The position numbers were made by a program, and so were the translations under genes. DNA of 64,000 bases from Pollutimonas nitritireducens (GTDB lineage: Bacteria; Pseudomonadota; Gammaproteobacteria; Burkholderiales; Burkholderiaceae_B). Positions 38,371-46,635 of this stretch are shown here, piece after piece. Position 1 is the stretch's first letter, and each line of letters opens with the position of its first letter. The notes under the pieces were generated by a model. It was not told the DNA's origin and made no database searches. It saw nothing but the letters and a program-made list of their open reading frames with translations. The stretch lies in NCBI RefSeq assembly GCF_002849615.1, contig NZ_PDNV01000001.1:454520-518519 (forward strand), in the 5' to 3' direction.

Positions 38371-38925
38371 ATGGCATTTTTCAAGTCTATTCCCGCACAT
38401 GTCGGTCCACCCCATGTGTACATGCAATATCCCGAAATATATGGCCCCTGGTCCAGCATGAGCGAGGCGTTGATGAACGGCCCCTCCTCGTTAAACCAGG
38501 GGGAGCGAGAACTGATCTTTGCCTACTCGGCAGGATTGGCACGGTGCGAAATGGTGTACGTGGCGCATTCCGAGGTCGCATATGCTTGGGGAATTGAAAA
38601 CGGTTTGGTAGACCCTCTGCTCAAAGACCTAGACACAGCACCTGTAGAAGATCGTCTGAAGCCCTTGCTGGCCTTCGTTCGAAAATTGACATTGACGCCC
38701 AGCGAAATTTCCCAGACCGATGCGGATGCTGTGTTTGATGCTGGATGGGATGAAAAGGCGCTACACGATGCCATCGCCGTGACGGGTCGAGCCAAATTTA
38801 TGGTGTGTATTGCCCAAGGTTTCGGGTTCAAGCCCATGTCTCGCGAAAAGGCCGCACTTCGCGCTAAAGAGCGAGTTGAAAAAGGTTACGTCAACCTTTA
38901 CCCCGTATTTCAAGAAAAACAATAA
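38371..38925 (+). CDS. Carboxymuconolactone decarboxylase / AhpD-like fold protein
   Basis: The product has 184 residues, all helical in appearance. The central motif is GERELIFAYSAGLARCEMVYVAHSEVAYAWG, matching the AhpD/CMD fold (E ... C-x2-C-x3-H) except that the second cysteine of the CxxC pair is Val, so Cys-Glu-Met-Val-x3-His remains. A redox peroxidase cycle would need both cysteines; a lactone-decarboxylase-like or other role is therefore more likely. It follows the small subunit after 5 bases and ends at a strong hairpin, closing this operon. Confidence 0.78.
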   Translation: MAFFKSIPAHVGPPHVYMQYPEIYGPWSSMSEALMNGPSSLNQGERELIFAYSAGLARCEMVYVAHSEVAYAWGIENGLVDPLLKDLDTAPVEDRLKPLLAFVRKLTLTPSEISQTDADAVFDAGWDEKALHDAIAVTGRAKFMVCIAQGFGFKPMSREKAALRAKERVEKGYVNLYPVFQEKQ

Positions 38926-38932
38926 AACTTTA

Positions 38933-38963
38933 GTGGTGGGCCACTTCGTCAGCGGCCCACCAC
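38933..38963 (+). terminator. Strong hairpin behind the aconitase-type operon
   Basis: GTGGTGGGCC and GGCCCACCAC form a perfect 10-bp stem with an 11-base loop, 7 bases after the stop codon at 38925. There is no T-run, so it may be a transcript-stabilising hairpin or an imperfect terminator. Confidence 0.55.
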
Positions 38964-39082
38964 AGTCCCGACTACAGGCGTATGCCAAACACACACTATT
39001 GTTCTCGGAACAAACATTGCGAGGCAAGCGCTACAGCGGATCTATTGTCAAACTATCAGGAGCGCCGCATGTTTTAAACGTA

Positions 39083-39099
39083 TTGGCACAAACTTTGCT
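39083..39099 (+). promoter_or_regulatory. sigma54 promoter for the Bug-GMC-ALDH operon
   Basis: TTGGCAC-AAACT-TTGCT is a full consensus match. It drives first a dead Bug leader (39210) and then the intact Bug gene at 39461. Confidence 0.83.
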
Positions 39100-39209
39100 T
39101 GTTTCAACCCATATGGGACGGCTAATAGACGTGCCTACTGAGCATGTGGTTAACACCATAAGAATCAGGTAATTAAATACCTGCCCACTACAGAAGGAGA
39201 CAATCCAAA

Positions 39210-39326
39210 ATGAACGTCAAGTTCTTCCTGACCGTCCTATCAAGCGTGTCTGTTGTGTGTGGTCTCGGATTCGCAACGACATCGGCAAATGCTGCAAACG
39301 CTTTTCCCGCCAAAAAGCAGACATGA
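39210..39326 (+). pseudogene. Bug receptor remnant: signal peptide only
   Basis: After a GAAGGAGA site the ATG opens a signal peptide MNVKFFLTVLSSVSVVCGLG, continuing FATTSANAANAFPAK, then KQT and a stop. The sequence ends exactly where the mature part of a Bug protein (..FPAKPI..) should begin. It is the stump of a second receptor gene ahead of the intact one at 39461. Confidence 0.7.
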
Positions 39327-39460
39327 AGTGGCTCGTAAGCGAACTCAATTTATCCAGCCAATAGCACCAAGCCATGCCGCCTCTGTTCACGATAACCAAT
39401 ATCGGACTCACCGGTAGCGTCATTAAGTAAATCAAACTATTCAAACGAGAGACAAACACA

Positions 39461-40441
39461 ATGAACTTAAAAAAAATACCCCGACTTCTGCTTACCGGTA
39501 CCGTCTTGCTACTTGCCAGCGCTACTTCAGCGTATGCAACCGACTCGTTTCCATCCCAACCTGTTCGCATCATCGTCGGTTCTGCACCCGGAGGCCTGCT
39601 TGATATTACGACACGCGTTGTGGCCCAGAGAATGGGGGAAGTGCTGGGCCAGAGTGTGATAGTGGAAAATCGACCAGGTGCAGGCACCGTTATTGCAACT
39701 CGGGGGGTAAAAGCCGCTGCCGCAGATGGATACACCTTGATTTCTGCGACCACTTCGATTGCAATGCAGCCAGCAGTAAGGTTGAATCCAGGCTATGACT
39801 TGCTCAAGGACTTCACCGGCATCGGCCCGATGACGCGTGCTCCGCTTTTGATGTTGGCGCGGCCCAATGCCTCTATGGATTCCCTGGCAGATTTTATGTC
39901 TCTCGCCAAAGCGCAGCCTGGCAAACTGACCTATGCTTCCTCCGGTATCGGAGGCTCAATTCATTTAGGCACGGCTTCTTTCGCTCAAGCAGCCGGATTG
40001 AATCTGTCCCACATTCCGTACAAAGCTAATTCAACAGCGTGGCCCGACGTAATCGGAGGACGTGTTGACACAATCTTCGAGCCCTACGGCAGCGCCGCGC
40101 CCATGCTGCAGGACGGGCGGTTAAAGGCAATCGGCATTACATCGACAAAGCGTCTAAAAGTACTTCCAGATGTACCGACAATGGCAGAATCTGGTGTCCC
40201 AAGTTACAACTATTATATTTGGCTCGGTATGTTCGCGCCGGCAGGAACGCCGCCGGACGTGGTTCAGCGTCTATCGAAAGCACTACAAGAAACAATGGCG
40301 ACGCCCGAATTGCAAAAGCGTTTTGCTGACGAAGGCTCTGAATCTATGCTGATGTCCGCGGACGAATTCAACCAATTTATTAAGCAAGAAACGGAAGCGG
40401 TGTCGAAGCTGGTCACCGACCTGGGCGTGCCCAAACAGTAA
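39461..40441 (+). CDS. Bug/TctC-type periplasmic solute-binding protein
   Basis: The product has 326 residues with a signal peptide ending about ATSAYA (residue ~27). The mature protein opens FPSQPVRIIVGSAPGGLLDITTRVV, where the usual 'VPFAAGG' is changed to VGSAPGG, a difference in the ligand loop compared with the other receptors here. VIVENRPGAGTVIATRGV and GIGGSIHLG follow. It heads a unit with a GMC oxidoreductase and an aldehyde dehydrogenase, so its ligand may be linked to an alcohol-to-acid route. Confidence 0.93.
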   Translation: MNLKKIPRLLLTGTVLLLASATSAYATDSFPSQPVRIIVGSAPGGLLDITTRVVAQRMGEVLGQSVIVENRPGAGTVIATRGVKAAAADGYTLISATTSIAMQPAVRLNPGYDLLKDFTGIGPMTRAPLLMLARPNASMDSLADFMSLAKAQPGKLTYASSGIGGSIHLGTASFAQAAGLNLSHIPYKANSTAWPDVIGGRVDTIFEPYGSAAPMLQDGRLKAIGITSTKRLKVLPDVPTMAESGVPSYNYYIWLGMFAPAGTPPDVVQRLSKALQETMATPELQKRFADEGSESMLMSADEFNQFIKQETEAVSKLVTDLGVPKQ

Positions 40442-40450
40442 TTTTGCAAA

Positions 40451-40468
40451 GCGACATTGGCATGTCGC
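40451..40468. other. Hairpin between the Bug and GMC genes
   Basis: GCGACAT-TGGC-ATGTCGC is a perfect 7-bp stem, 9 bases after the Bug stop codon and without a T-run. It may dampen expression of the downstream enzymes relative to the receptor, or protect the receptor mRNA end. Confidence 0.45.
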
Positions 40469-40542
40469 CATATACGCGACGGCCAATCCGCTGGTGTCTA
40501 TGTTCACTTTTAAGGAGGATACCGGCATGTGTTCATCAGAGG

Positions 40543-42201
40543 ATGGTATTAGTGGATAACTATGTTGTGAATACGTCGACAGATAGCTTTGACTTCATTA
40601 TCGTCGGAGCCGGATCGGCAGGTTGTGTGGTGGCCAGTCGCCTTTCCGAACAACCGGACTGCCGCGTGCTGCTACTCGAGGCCGGCCCGCCGGCTGATAA
40701 CTTCTGGATCCGCACTCCTGCCGGAATGGCCAAGATGTTCAAGTCAGAGCGCTACAACTGGCGTTTTCACACGGAACCTGTTCCGACACTGGGTAATCGC
40801 AAGCTCTACTGGCCACGCGGCAAGGCACTCGGTGGCAGCAGTGCTATCAACGGAATGGTTTATTGCAGAGGCAATCGGGATGATTATGACCTCTGGGCGC
40901 GTCTTGGCAACTCTGGTTGGAGTTGGGATGAGGTCCTGCCTTACTTCAAGCGTTCAGAAAACAACATGCGAGGAGCCACCCCATACCATGGCGGCGAAGG
41001 TCCGCTGGTTGTCAGTGACCCGGTGGTCAAACACCCCTCTATCACCGATTTCGTTGAAGCCGCGCGTCGCACTGGCATTCCGCAAATTGACGACTTCACT
41101 GGTGTTGAGCAGGAAGGGACAGGCATCCTGCAAGCCAATATTCGCAATGGTATGCGGCAGTCTGCTTATGACGCGTTCATTGCCCCCGTGCGTCACAGGC
41201 CCAACCTGGTCGTACGTACCGGCGTTCATGTACGTCGCGTTCTGTTCAAAGACAAAGAAGCTACTGGCGTTGAGGTACTTGAGAACGGCCAAGTTCTTGC
41301 CTACCAAGCGCGACAAGAGGTGGTTATGTCCGCAGGCGCGCTCGCTTCGCCCCAATTGCTGATGCTTTCTGGCATTGGCGATGGCGAGGCCTTGCAACGT
41401 CACGGGATACAGACCGTGATGCATACCCCCGGCGTGGGCCGCAATCTTCAAGACCATTTTACCGCCCGCCTCCAGGCACTGTGCACACCCGAAAGTTCGT
41501 ATAACGCCGACCTGAATGGCTGGCGCAAATATATGCAAGGCTTGCGCTATATCCTGACCAAAAGCGGCTATCTCGCGCTTTCCTCTTCCCAGGCCGCCGC
41601 CTTCGTCAAGAGCGGGCCAGAGATCGATTTTGCCGACCTGGAAATCAGCTTCCGACCTATGACGTTCACGTACAAAGATACCGGTGTAGTAGAAGTGGAC
41701 AATTATCACGCAATAGGAGCCTCCGTATATCGCGTAAGGCCTGCCTCGCGCGGTGAGATCCAGCTGCGATCCGCCGATCCATTGCAGGCTCCGGCATTCA
41801 TACCTAACTACCTTGAGGCGGCAGAAGACGTCGAGGCAATGCTCTCGGGTTTGCGGATTCTACGTTCCATTCTGGCGACCGATCCCATGGCATCTCGCAT
41901 CGTGAAAGAACTCGTCCCGGGGCCCTCAGTTACGACAGATGAGCAACTGATCGACTTCATGCGACGTGAGGGCCACTGCGCATACCATCCGGCAGGGTCA
42001 TGCAAAATGGGTAATGACGCCATGGCTGTCGTTGACGAACGCTTGCGCGTGCGCGGTGTCCGTCGCTTGCGTGTGGTGGACGCCTCTATCATGCCTACCG
42101 TGACTTCCGGCAATACGAACGCACCAACCATCATGATCGGTGAAAAGGGTGCCGATATGATTCGCGCCGATACGCTAAAAACGAGCACTTTCGCCGCTTG
42201 A
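40543..42201 (+). CDS. GMC-family FAD-dependent alcohol oxidoreductase
   Basis: GMC enzymes oxidise primary alcohols such as choline, polyethylene glycol or terpene alcohols. From the ATG at 40543 the product has 552 residues. It shows the FAD-binding FIIVGAGSAGCVVASRL, the first GMC signature (RGKALGGSSAINGMVYCRGN), the second (SAGALASPQLLMLSGIG) and the C-terminal catalytic region GHCAYHPAGSCKMG with His-Pro and, later, TSGNTNAPT. The frame is open to 40444, but an N-terminal extension there has no family match. A GTG nine bases later fits the ribosome site equally well. The aldehyde dehydrogenase that follows would take its product to the acid. Confidence 0.9.
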   Translation: MVLVDNYVVNTSTDSFDFIIVGAGSAGCVVASRLSEQPDCRVLLLEAGPPADNFWIRTPAGMAKMFKSERYNWRFHTEPVPTLGNRKLYWPRGKALGGSSAINGMVYCRGNRDDYDLWARLGNSGWSWDEVLPYFKRSENNMRGATPYHGGEGPLVVSDPVVKHPSITDFVEAARRTGIPQIDDFTGVEQEGTGILQANIRNGMRQSAYDAFIAPVRHRPNLVVRTGVHVRRVLFKDKEATGVEVLENGQVLAYQARQEVVMSAGALASPQLLMLSGIGDGEALQRHGIQTVMHTPGVGRNLQDHFTARLQALCTPESSYNADLNGWRKYMQGLRYILTKSGYLALSSSQAAAFVKSGPEIDFADLEISFRPMTFTYKDTGVVEVDNYHAIGASVYRVRPASRGEIQLRSADPLQAPAFIPNYLEAAEDVEAMLSGLRILRSILATDPMASRIVKELVPGPSVTTDEQLIDFMRREGHCAYHPAGSCKMGNDAMAVVDERLRVRGVRRLRVVDASIMPTVTSGNTNAPTIMIGEKGADMIRADTLKTSTFAA

Positions 42202-42222
42202 TGCCGCTAACAAGGTTGCCCT

Positions 42223-42236
42223 GCCGCACGTGCGGC
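42223..42236. other. Palindrome between the GMC and aldehyde dehydrogenase genes
   Basis: GCCGCAC-GTGCGGC is a perfect 14-base palindrome without a spacer in the 72-base intergenic region. It could be a protein-binding site or an intra-operon hairpin. Confidence 0.4.
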
Positions 42237-42273
42237 GGCACCATAACAAACGCTATTTTTAAGGATGACCACG

Positions 42274-43779
42274 ATGACGGCCACACAGAATTCCTCCACC
42301 GTTAGCACCCTGGCCCCCGGTCACCAGAAAGCGCTGAACTGGATCAAGTCCGGAACCAAGCGGCTTCTGATTGGAGGGAAATGGGTAGAGTCTCAATCGG
42401 GCAAGACTTTTGCAACAGTTAATCCGGCAACGGGCGAAACTTTGACTCACATAGCAGAAGCAGGCAGCGCCGATATCGACGCCGCTGTAGTTGTCGCCCG
42501 GCGTGCATTTGAATCATCCTCATGGACTGGGATCTCACCGCATGCCCGCACCCGCCTGCTGCTCAAGATCGCAGAGCTGGTCGATCAAAATGCAGAAGAG
42601 CTGGCAGTGCTGGAAACCCTGGACATGGGAGCACCACTCTCCGCCAATATCGCCCGGTCGGCGCAAGTCGCCGAAATCTTCCGCTATTACGCTGGGTGGC
42701 CAACAAAGATCTTTGGCACCACCAATCCCATGGACGCATCCCGCTTCCAGTACATGCTGCGCGAACCAGTGGGCGTATGCGGCTTGATTAATGCCTGGAA
42801 CGTGCCTTTGGTCATGGCAGCAAACAAAATTGCACCCGCGCTCGCTTGCGGCAACACGGCGGTGCTTAAACCGGCCGAACAGGCCTCGCTGACCACTTTG
42901 CGCCTGGCCGAACTGATCGAAGAAGCTGGCATACCGCCGGGTGTACTTAATATTGTTCCGGGCTTTGGCGCGACGGCAGGTGCTGCGATTGCAGCACACC
43001 CGGATATCGACAAGGTTGCCTTTACCGGATCAACCGACGTGGGCCGACAAATACTTGTTGCCTCCACAGGGAATATGAAGAAAGTATCGCTCGAACTTGG
43101 CGGCAAGTCTCCGAATATCATCTTCCCCGATGCAGATATCGACAGGGCATTGACGGTTGCGGTGGATGCGTTCTGCAAGAACTCCGGCCAGATATGCTCT
43201 GCTGGAACCCGCCTGTTCGTACATGAGAGCCTGGTCGAACAGGCCACTGAGCAAGTATCTAAAATGGCAGCCACCTACAAGGTCGGCTCGCCCTTCGAGG
43301 CAGATACCCAGTTAGGCCCCCTTATCTCGGAGAAGCAAATGGAGCGGGTACTGTCTTACATTGATGTGGGCCAGAGCGAAGGTGCGCAGTTGGTCCTGGG
43401 CGGCGAGCGCATGGGTGACGTGGGCTACTTCGTGACGCCAACTGTTTTCAGCAGCGTCACCAATAAGATGGCTATCGCGCAGGAAGAAATTTTCGGCCCA
43501 GTGCTTTCGATCATTTCCTTCAAAGACGAAGACGACGCCGTTTTCAAGGGCAACGATAACTCGTATGGTCTGGCCGCAGCAGTGTGGACGCGGGATATCA
43601 GCCGTGCTCACAGAGTCGCCCGCGCCCTAAAATCCGGACGTGTCTGGATCAATACCTACGCCGAGGGCGACCCAGTCATGTCTTTCGGCGGATACAAGCA
43701 GTCTGGTTATGGACGGGAATCGGGCGCTGAGTCTATCGATTCCTATACCCAAACAAAATCGATCCTTATGCGCTTATGA
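42274..43779 (+). CDS. NAD(P)-dependent aldehyde dehydrogenase
   Basis: The product has 501 residues from the ATG at 42274, which has AAGGA eight bases upstream; an ATG nine bases earlier would overlap that site. All class markers are present: GVCGLINAWNVPL, the NAD-fold FTGSTDVG, the catalytic Glu in LELGGKSPNIIF, the nucleophilic Cys in NSGQICSAGTRLF and the C-terminal EIFGPVLSI. It converts an aldehyde to a carboxylic acid and very probably acts after the GMC enzyme. The resulting acid would be a natural substrate for the island's CoA-transferases. Confidence 0.95.
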   Translation: MTATQNSSTVSTLAPGHQKALNWIKSGTKRLLIGGKWVESQSGKTFATVNPATGETLTHIAEAGSADIDAAVVVARRAFESSSWTGISPHARTRLLLKIAELVDQNAEELAVLETLDMGAPLSANIARSAQVAEIFRYYAGWPTKIFGTTNPMDASRFQYMLREPVGVCGLINAWNVPLVMAANKIAPALACGNTAVLKPAEQASLTTLRLAELIEEAGIPPGVLNIVPGFGATAGAAIAAHPDIDKVAFTGSTDVGRQILVASTGNMKKVSLELGGKSPNIIFPDADIDRALTVAVDAFCKNSGQICSAGTRLFVHESLVEQATEQVSKMAATYKVGSPFEADTQLGPLISEKQMERVLSYIDVGQSEGAQLVLGGERMGDVGYFVTPTVFSSVTNKMAIAQEEIFGPVLSIISFKDEDDAVFKGNDNSYGLAAAVWTRDISRAHRVARALKSGRVWINTYAEGDPVMSFGGYKQSGYGRESGAESIDSYTQTKSILMRL

Positions 43780-43835
43780 GAGAGAAGCCCTTTTCCTGTT
43801 GTTTTTTGCTCATGGCTCCATTTATATGGACGCCT

Positions 43836-44104
43836 CCCGTTTTGCAAGGGAACTTCGAGTGTGTCCGACGCTACGGGAACGGTTCGCAGCTTTATATCCG
43901 GCCTTGATGCAGTCGGTCTGTCCGCTGCGGGCCCTGATGGAATTCGCTGGCCCGCACCTCATTCCTCTCTCGAGCTAAAAGCTCTAGGAGCCATTCAGGT
44001 TTAGCGGGCCACGGTCCGACCGACGTCGCCATCACTCTCAACACCTATGCAAACTTTGACATTCCTCCTTCACAGAACCAATTCTTCATCTGACCGTTTT
44101 CAAC
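43836..44104 (-). ncRNA. Candidate guide RNA region of the IS1111 element
   Basis: It is a 270-base non-coding part of the element, downstream of the transposase gene. In IS1111-group elements this side carries the structured RNA that pairs with the element and the target site. I cannot fold it reliably or mark the loops, so only the location is proposed. Confidence 0.4.
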
Positions 44105-45124
44105 CTATGCTGGCTTAGTGCTTACATACTCTTTTTGATACGGTCTGTTGTGAGCAAGCACGGCCCAGATTGTTCGTGCAATCTTGTTCGCGAGCGCAAC
44201 AATCACTACGTTCGTATGCCGCCTGCTCTTTAACTGTTCCACCCACGCGCCAGGCTCCTTCGCATTGATCAACACGCTGCGAGCACCATGAATCAGTAGG
44301 GTGCGTAAATACGTATCGCCGCGTTTACTGATACCGTGCAGCCTTACCCGACCCCCTGAGCCGGTCTGTCTTGGCACTAGCCCCGCCCATGCCGCGAACT
44401 CTCGCCCTGATTTGAATACCTTCGCGTCGCCAATCATTGCGACCGCTGCCGTCGCCGTTAGCAGACCTACACCGGGGATTTCGCTGATAGCTTTTACCTC
44501 GTGGTCGTCTTTCTTCCATTCACGCATCCGGCGCTCGATAGCTGAAATCTGCTCATCCAGCTTTGTTAAGCTGTTCCACTGCTCACGCAACGTATCGATC
44601 AACACCGCCGGCAAGCGCTCGGCAATACGAGCAAGGATGTCTGGTATCGCTCTGTCCAGTGACGCCCGCCCTTTAGCTGACACCTCGCCGAACTCGCTCA
44701 GCAATCCTCGCAGGCCGTTCATCTGCATTGTTCTAAACTTGACCAAATGTTCCCGCATTCGATGCAAAGCCAACATTGCTTGCTGCATTTCAGTCTTAAT
44801 TGCCACTTCTTTACTCGGCTGCTGCACAGCAAGCCAAATCGCCCTGGCATCTGCCGCATCATTCTTGTTTCGGATATTAAACGCTTTGACAAATTCGCCC
44901 GGCATCAGTTTGACTTGATGGCCCATCTTCACCAATTGTCGCGCCCAATGGTGGGCACCGCCGCATGCCTCCATACCGATTAAGCACGGAGATCGGTTTG
45001 TGAAGTGCTCGAGAAATGCTGCGCGTTTGATCGGCTTGTTCACGACCTCCCCGGTACCCTCATCCACGTAGTGGACATGCATAACCGTCTTGGCAATATC
45101 AATCCCCACAGGTATCAGCTTCAT
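44105..45124 (-). CDS. IS110-family (IS1111 type) transposase
   Basis: The product has 339 residues. The N-terminal RuvC-like DEDD domain shows Asp9 (VGIDIAK), Glu52 (GMEACGGAHHWAR, a stretch characteristic of the IS1111 branch), Asp89 and Asp92 (NKNDAADAR). The C-terminal transposase_20 domain has IPGVGLLTATA and the nucleophilic serine region GLVPRQTGSGGRVRLHGISKRGD. The frame is intact, so the element may still be active. This recombinase works with a guide RNA to insert at a programmed target. Confidence 0.95.
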   Translation of the reverse strand: MKLIPVGIDIAKTVMHVHYVDEGTGEVVNKPIKRAAFLEHFTNRSPCLIGMEACGGAHHWARQLVKMGHQVKLMPGEFVKAFNIRNKNDAADARAIWLAVQQPSKEVAIKTEMQQAMLALHRMREHLVKFRTMQMNGLRGLLSEFGEVSAKGRASLDRAIPDILARIAERLPAVLIDTLREQWNSLTKLDEQISAIERRMREWKKDDHEVKAISEIPGVGLLTATAAVAMIGDAKVFKSGREFAAWAGLVPRQTGSGGRVRLHGISKRGDTYLRTLLIHGARSVLINAKEPGAWVEQLKSRRHTNVVIVALANKIARTIWAVLAHNRPYQKEYVSTKPA

Positions 45125-45270
45125 ATCGTAATCTCCGGTTGGACTAAGAAGACTTATACCTCCGTCTAGGTCTCGCAGGTGTGGAAGGCGTCCATACCAT
45201 TTCTCTCAAGATTAGGAGCCTCCTCAACCCGGGGTGATTCAATCTATCAGTTCGTCCACTTTCGCAGAAG

Positions 45271-45287
45271 TTGGCATGACCATTGCT
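45271..45287 (+). promoter_or_regulatory. sigma54 promoter for the Bug gene at 45357
   Basis: TTGGCAT-GACCA-TTGCT lies about 70 bases ahead of the start codon. The IS1111 end is only about 75 bases upstream, so the IS may have replaced the original activator site. Confidence 0.8.
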
Positions 45288-45356
45288 TAAACAGTTTGGT
45301 GTGCATTTCTATGCGACAGCTGAAACATCCTAACTAGAAACTGAATGGAGAGCAAA

Positions 45357-46328
45357 ATGAACAGACGAATTTTGATCTTGGCGGCGGCAGCTCTGCTGGC
45401 CACCACCTCCGTGAATGCTGGGGAAAGCGACTATCCTAACAAGCCCATACGTATGATCGTGCCGTATGCCGCGGGCGGCGTGACCGACGTCATCTCTCGG
45501 GCGGTGGCCAACCAAATGGCCAAGCAGCTAAACCAGCCGGTCGTGGTGGAGAACCGTACTGGTGCCGGCGGCAACATCGGCACCGACCTGATTGCCAAAT
45601 CAACACCAGATGGATACGTTGTGGGTATCGCGACGAATGGCCCTATGGCCGCCAACAAGACGCTGTACAGCAGTCTCAACTACGACCCGGAGAAGGATTT
45701 TTCGCCCGTCACACTGCTATTTTCGATCCCCTATTTGTTATTCGTGCATCCCTCCGTAGAGGCAGACAATATTCACGAGCTCATCAGCTTGGTGAAAGCC
45801 AATCCGGGGAAATACAACTATGCGCACGGTGGCGTTGGCACGGCCCAGTATTTTGCGGGAGAGCGCTTCGTCAGCATGGCCGGTGTTAAGTTAGGAAGTA
45901 TTGCCTACAGGGGTGAGGCGCCAGCCGTAGTTGATGTACTTGGTGGCCATGTGCCAATCGGTATTGCCAGCTATACATCAGTCGGCCCGCATCTAGCGAC
46001 TGGATCTCTGCGTGTGTTGGCCGTCACGTCCAAACAGCGCAGTGCTCTGCTGACAAAAGTGCCCACGCTCGATGAGTCGGGATTGACGGGTTATGAAGTT
46101 CAACCTTGGTTCGGACTAGCGGGTCCAGCAGGAATGCCCGCTGATGTGATCCAGAAGCTTCATGCGGCAGCTGTGGCCAGCCTCACGTCATCGGAAGTGT
46201 CCAAGGCTGTCACTGACATTGGGGGCGCAACAGTAAGCAATTCTCCTCAGGAATTCTCGGACTTTATTTCAAGTGAAATTCCCCGTTGGGCAGCCATGGC
46301 CAAAGAGTCTGGCGCCAAGATTGAGTAA
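45357..46328 (+). CDS. Bug/TctC-type periplasmic solute-binding protein
   Basis: The product has 323 residues from the ATG at 45357 (GGAGA six bases before it; the ATG 12 bases earlier overlaps that site). The signal peptide ends near SVNAG, followed by YPNKPIRMIVPYAAGGVTDVISRAV and VVVENRTGAGGNIGTDLIAK. The C-terminus (SSEIPRWAAMAKESGAKIE) resembles the headless Bug gene at 21982 and the receptor at 57892, so these form one subgroup. It is a single-gene unit: directly behind it begins the scar of a CoA-transferase. Confidence 0.93.
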   Translation: MNRRILILAAAALLATTSVNAGESDYPNKPIRMIVPYAAGGVTDVISRAVANQMAKQLNQPVVVENRTGAGGNIGTDLIAKSTPDGYVVGIATNGPMAANKTLYSSLNYDPEKDFSPVTLLFSIPYLLFVHPSVEADNIHELISLVKANPGKYNYAHGGVGTAQYFAGERFVSMAGVKLGSIAYRGEAPAVVDVLGGHVPIGIASYTSVGPHLATGSLRVLAVTSKQRSALLTKVPTLDESGLTGYEVQPWFGLAGPAGMPADVIQKLHAAAVASLTSSEVSKAVTDIGGATVSNSPQEFSDFISSEIPRWAAMAKESGAKIE

Positions 46329-46450
46329 CCAACTCTACAGCCTGGACGACCCCTCAGGGCCCATTCTTCGAGTGAGACTGCGTATCCGTTTTGATGGGGA
46401 CTATCGGTTGATTACAACAAAGATTCTTGAGCCTTCCTGTGTGTCGCACA
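46324..46450 (+). pseudogene. CoA-transferase 3' remnant
   Basis: NNQLYSLDDPSGPILRVRLRIRFDG here parallels the codons NNQLYCLDGPSGPIPQVGLGIRFDG of the intact CoA-transferase at 32159 (bases 33191 onward). It then skips about 130 bases and resumes with the sequence found behind that gene (GACTATCGGTTGATTACAACAAAG). It shows that a complete CoA-transferase once stood between the two Bug genes. Confidence 0.75.
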
Positions 46451-46517
46451 GACACCATTTGTGCTTCCCCCAGTCACTACTTGGTCGCGAAATGGGATTA
46501 ATAGAGGCTTAAGCGAC

Positions 46518-46534
46518 TTGGCATCGGTATTGCT
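46518..46534 (+). promoter_or_regulatory. sigma54 promoter for the Bug gene at 46636
   Basis: TTGGCAT-CGGTA-TTGCT lies about 102 bases ahead of the ATG. The duplicate region at 33389-33701 lacks exactly this segment. Confidence 0.82.
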
Positions 46535-46635
46535 TAATCCAAGTTGATTAGTGTTCCCATCCATTCATACACTTCATATTTCTAACGCTAGACAAATTTT
46601 CCGCCGCTCCAGACGGACAAAGGAGACATCAAAAA

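Larger units (their letters stand above)
43820..45200 (-). mobile_element. IS110-family element, IS1111 subgroup
   Basis: A single transposase gene lies between two inverted copies of ATGGACGCCT (43826-43835 on the plus strand; 45186-45195 on the minus strand). Subterminal inverted repeats of this kind mark the IS1111 branch, whereas plain IS110 elements lack them. The exact ends a few bases outside cannot be fixed. The long non-coding stretch after the transposase (about 43836-44104) is where IS1111 elements encode their guide (bridge/seek) RNA. No target duplication is expected for this family. Confidence 0.8.

Noticed and set aside
44008..44095. Reading frame with GPTDVAITLNTYANF resembling the C-terminus of a tyrosine recombinase
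   Set aside because: It lies inside the non-coding side of the IS1111 element, so it is more likely chance similarity than a disrupted integrase.
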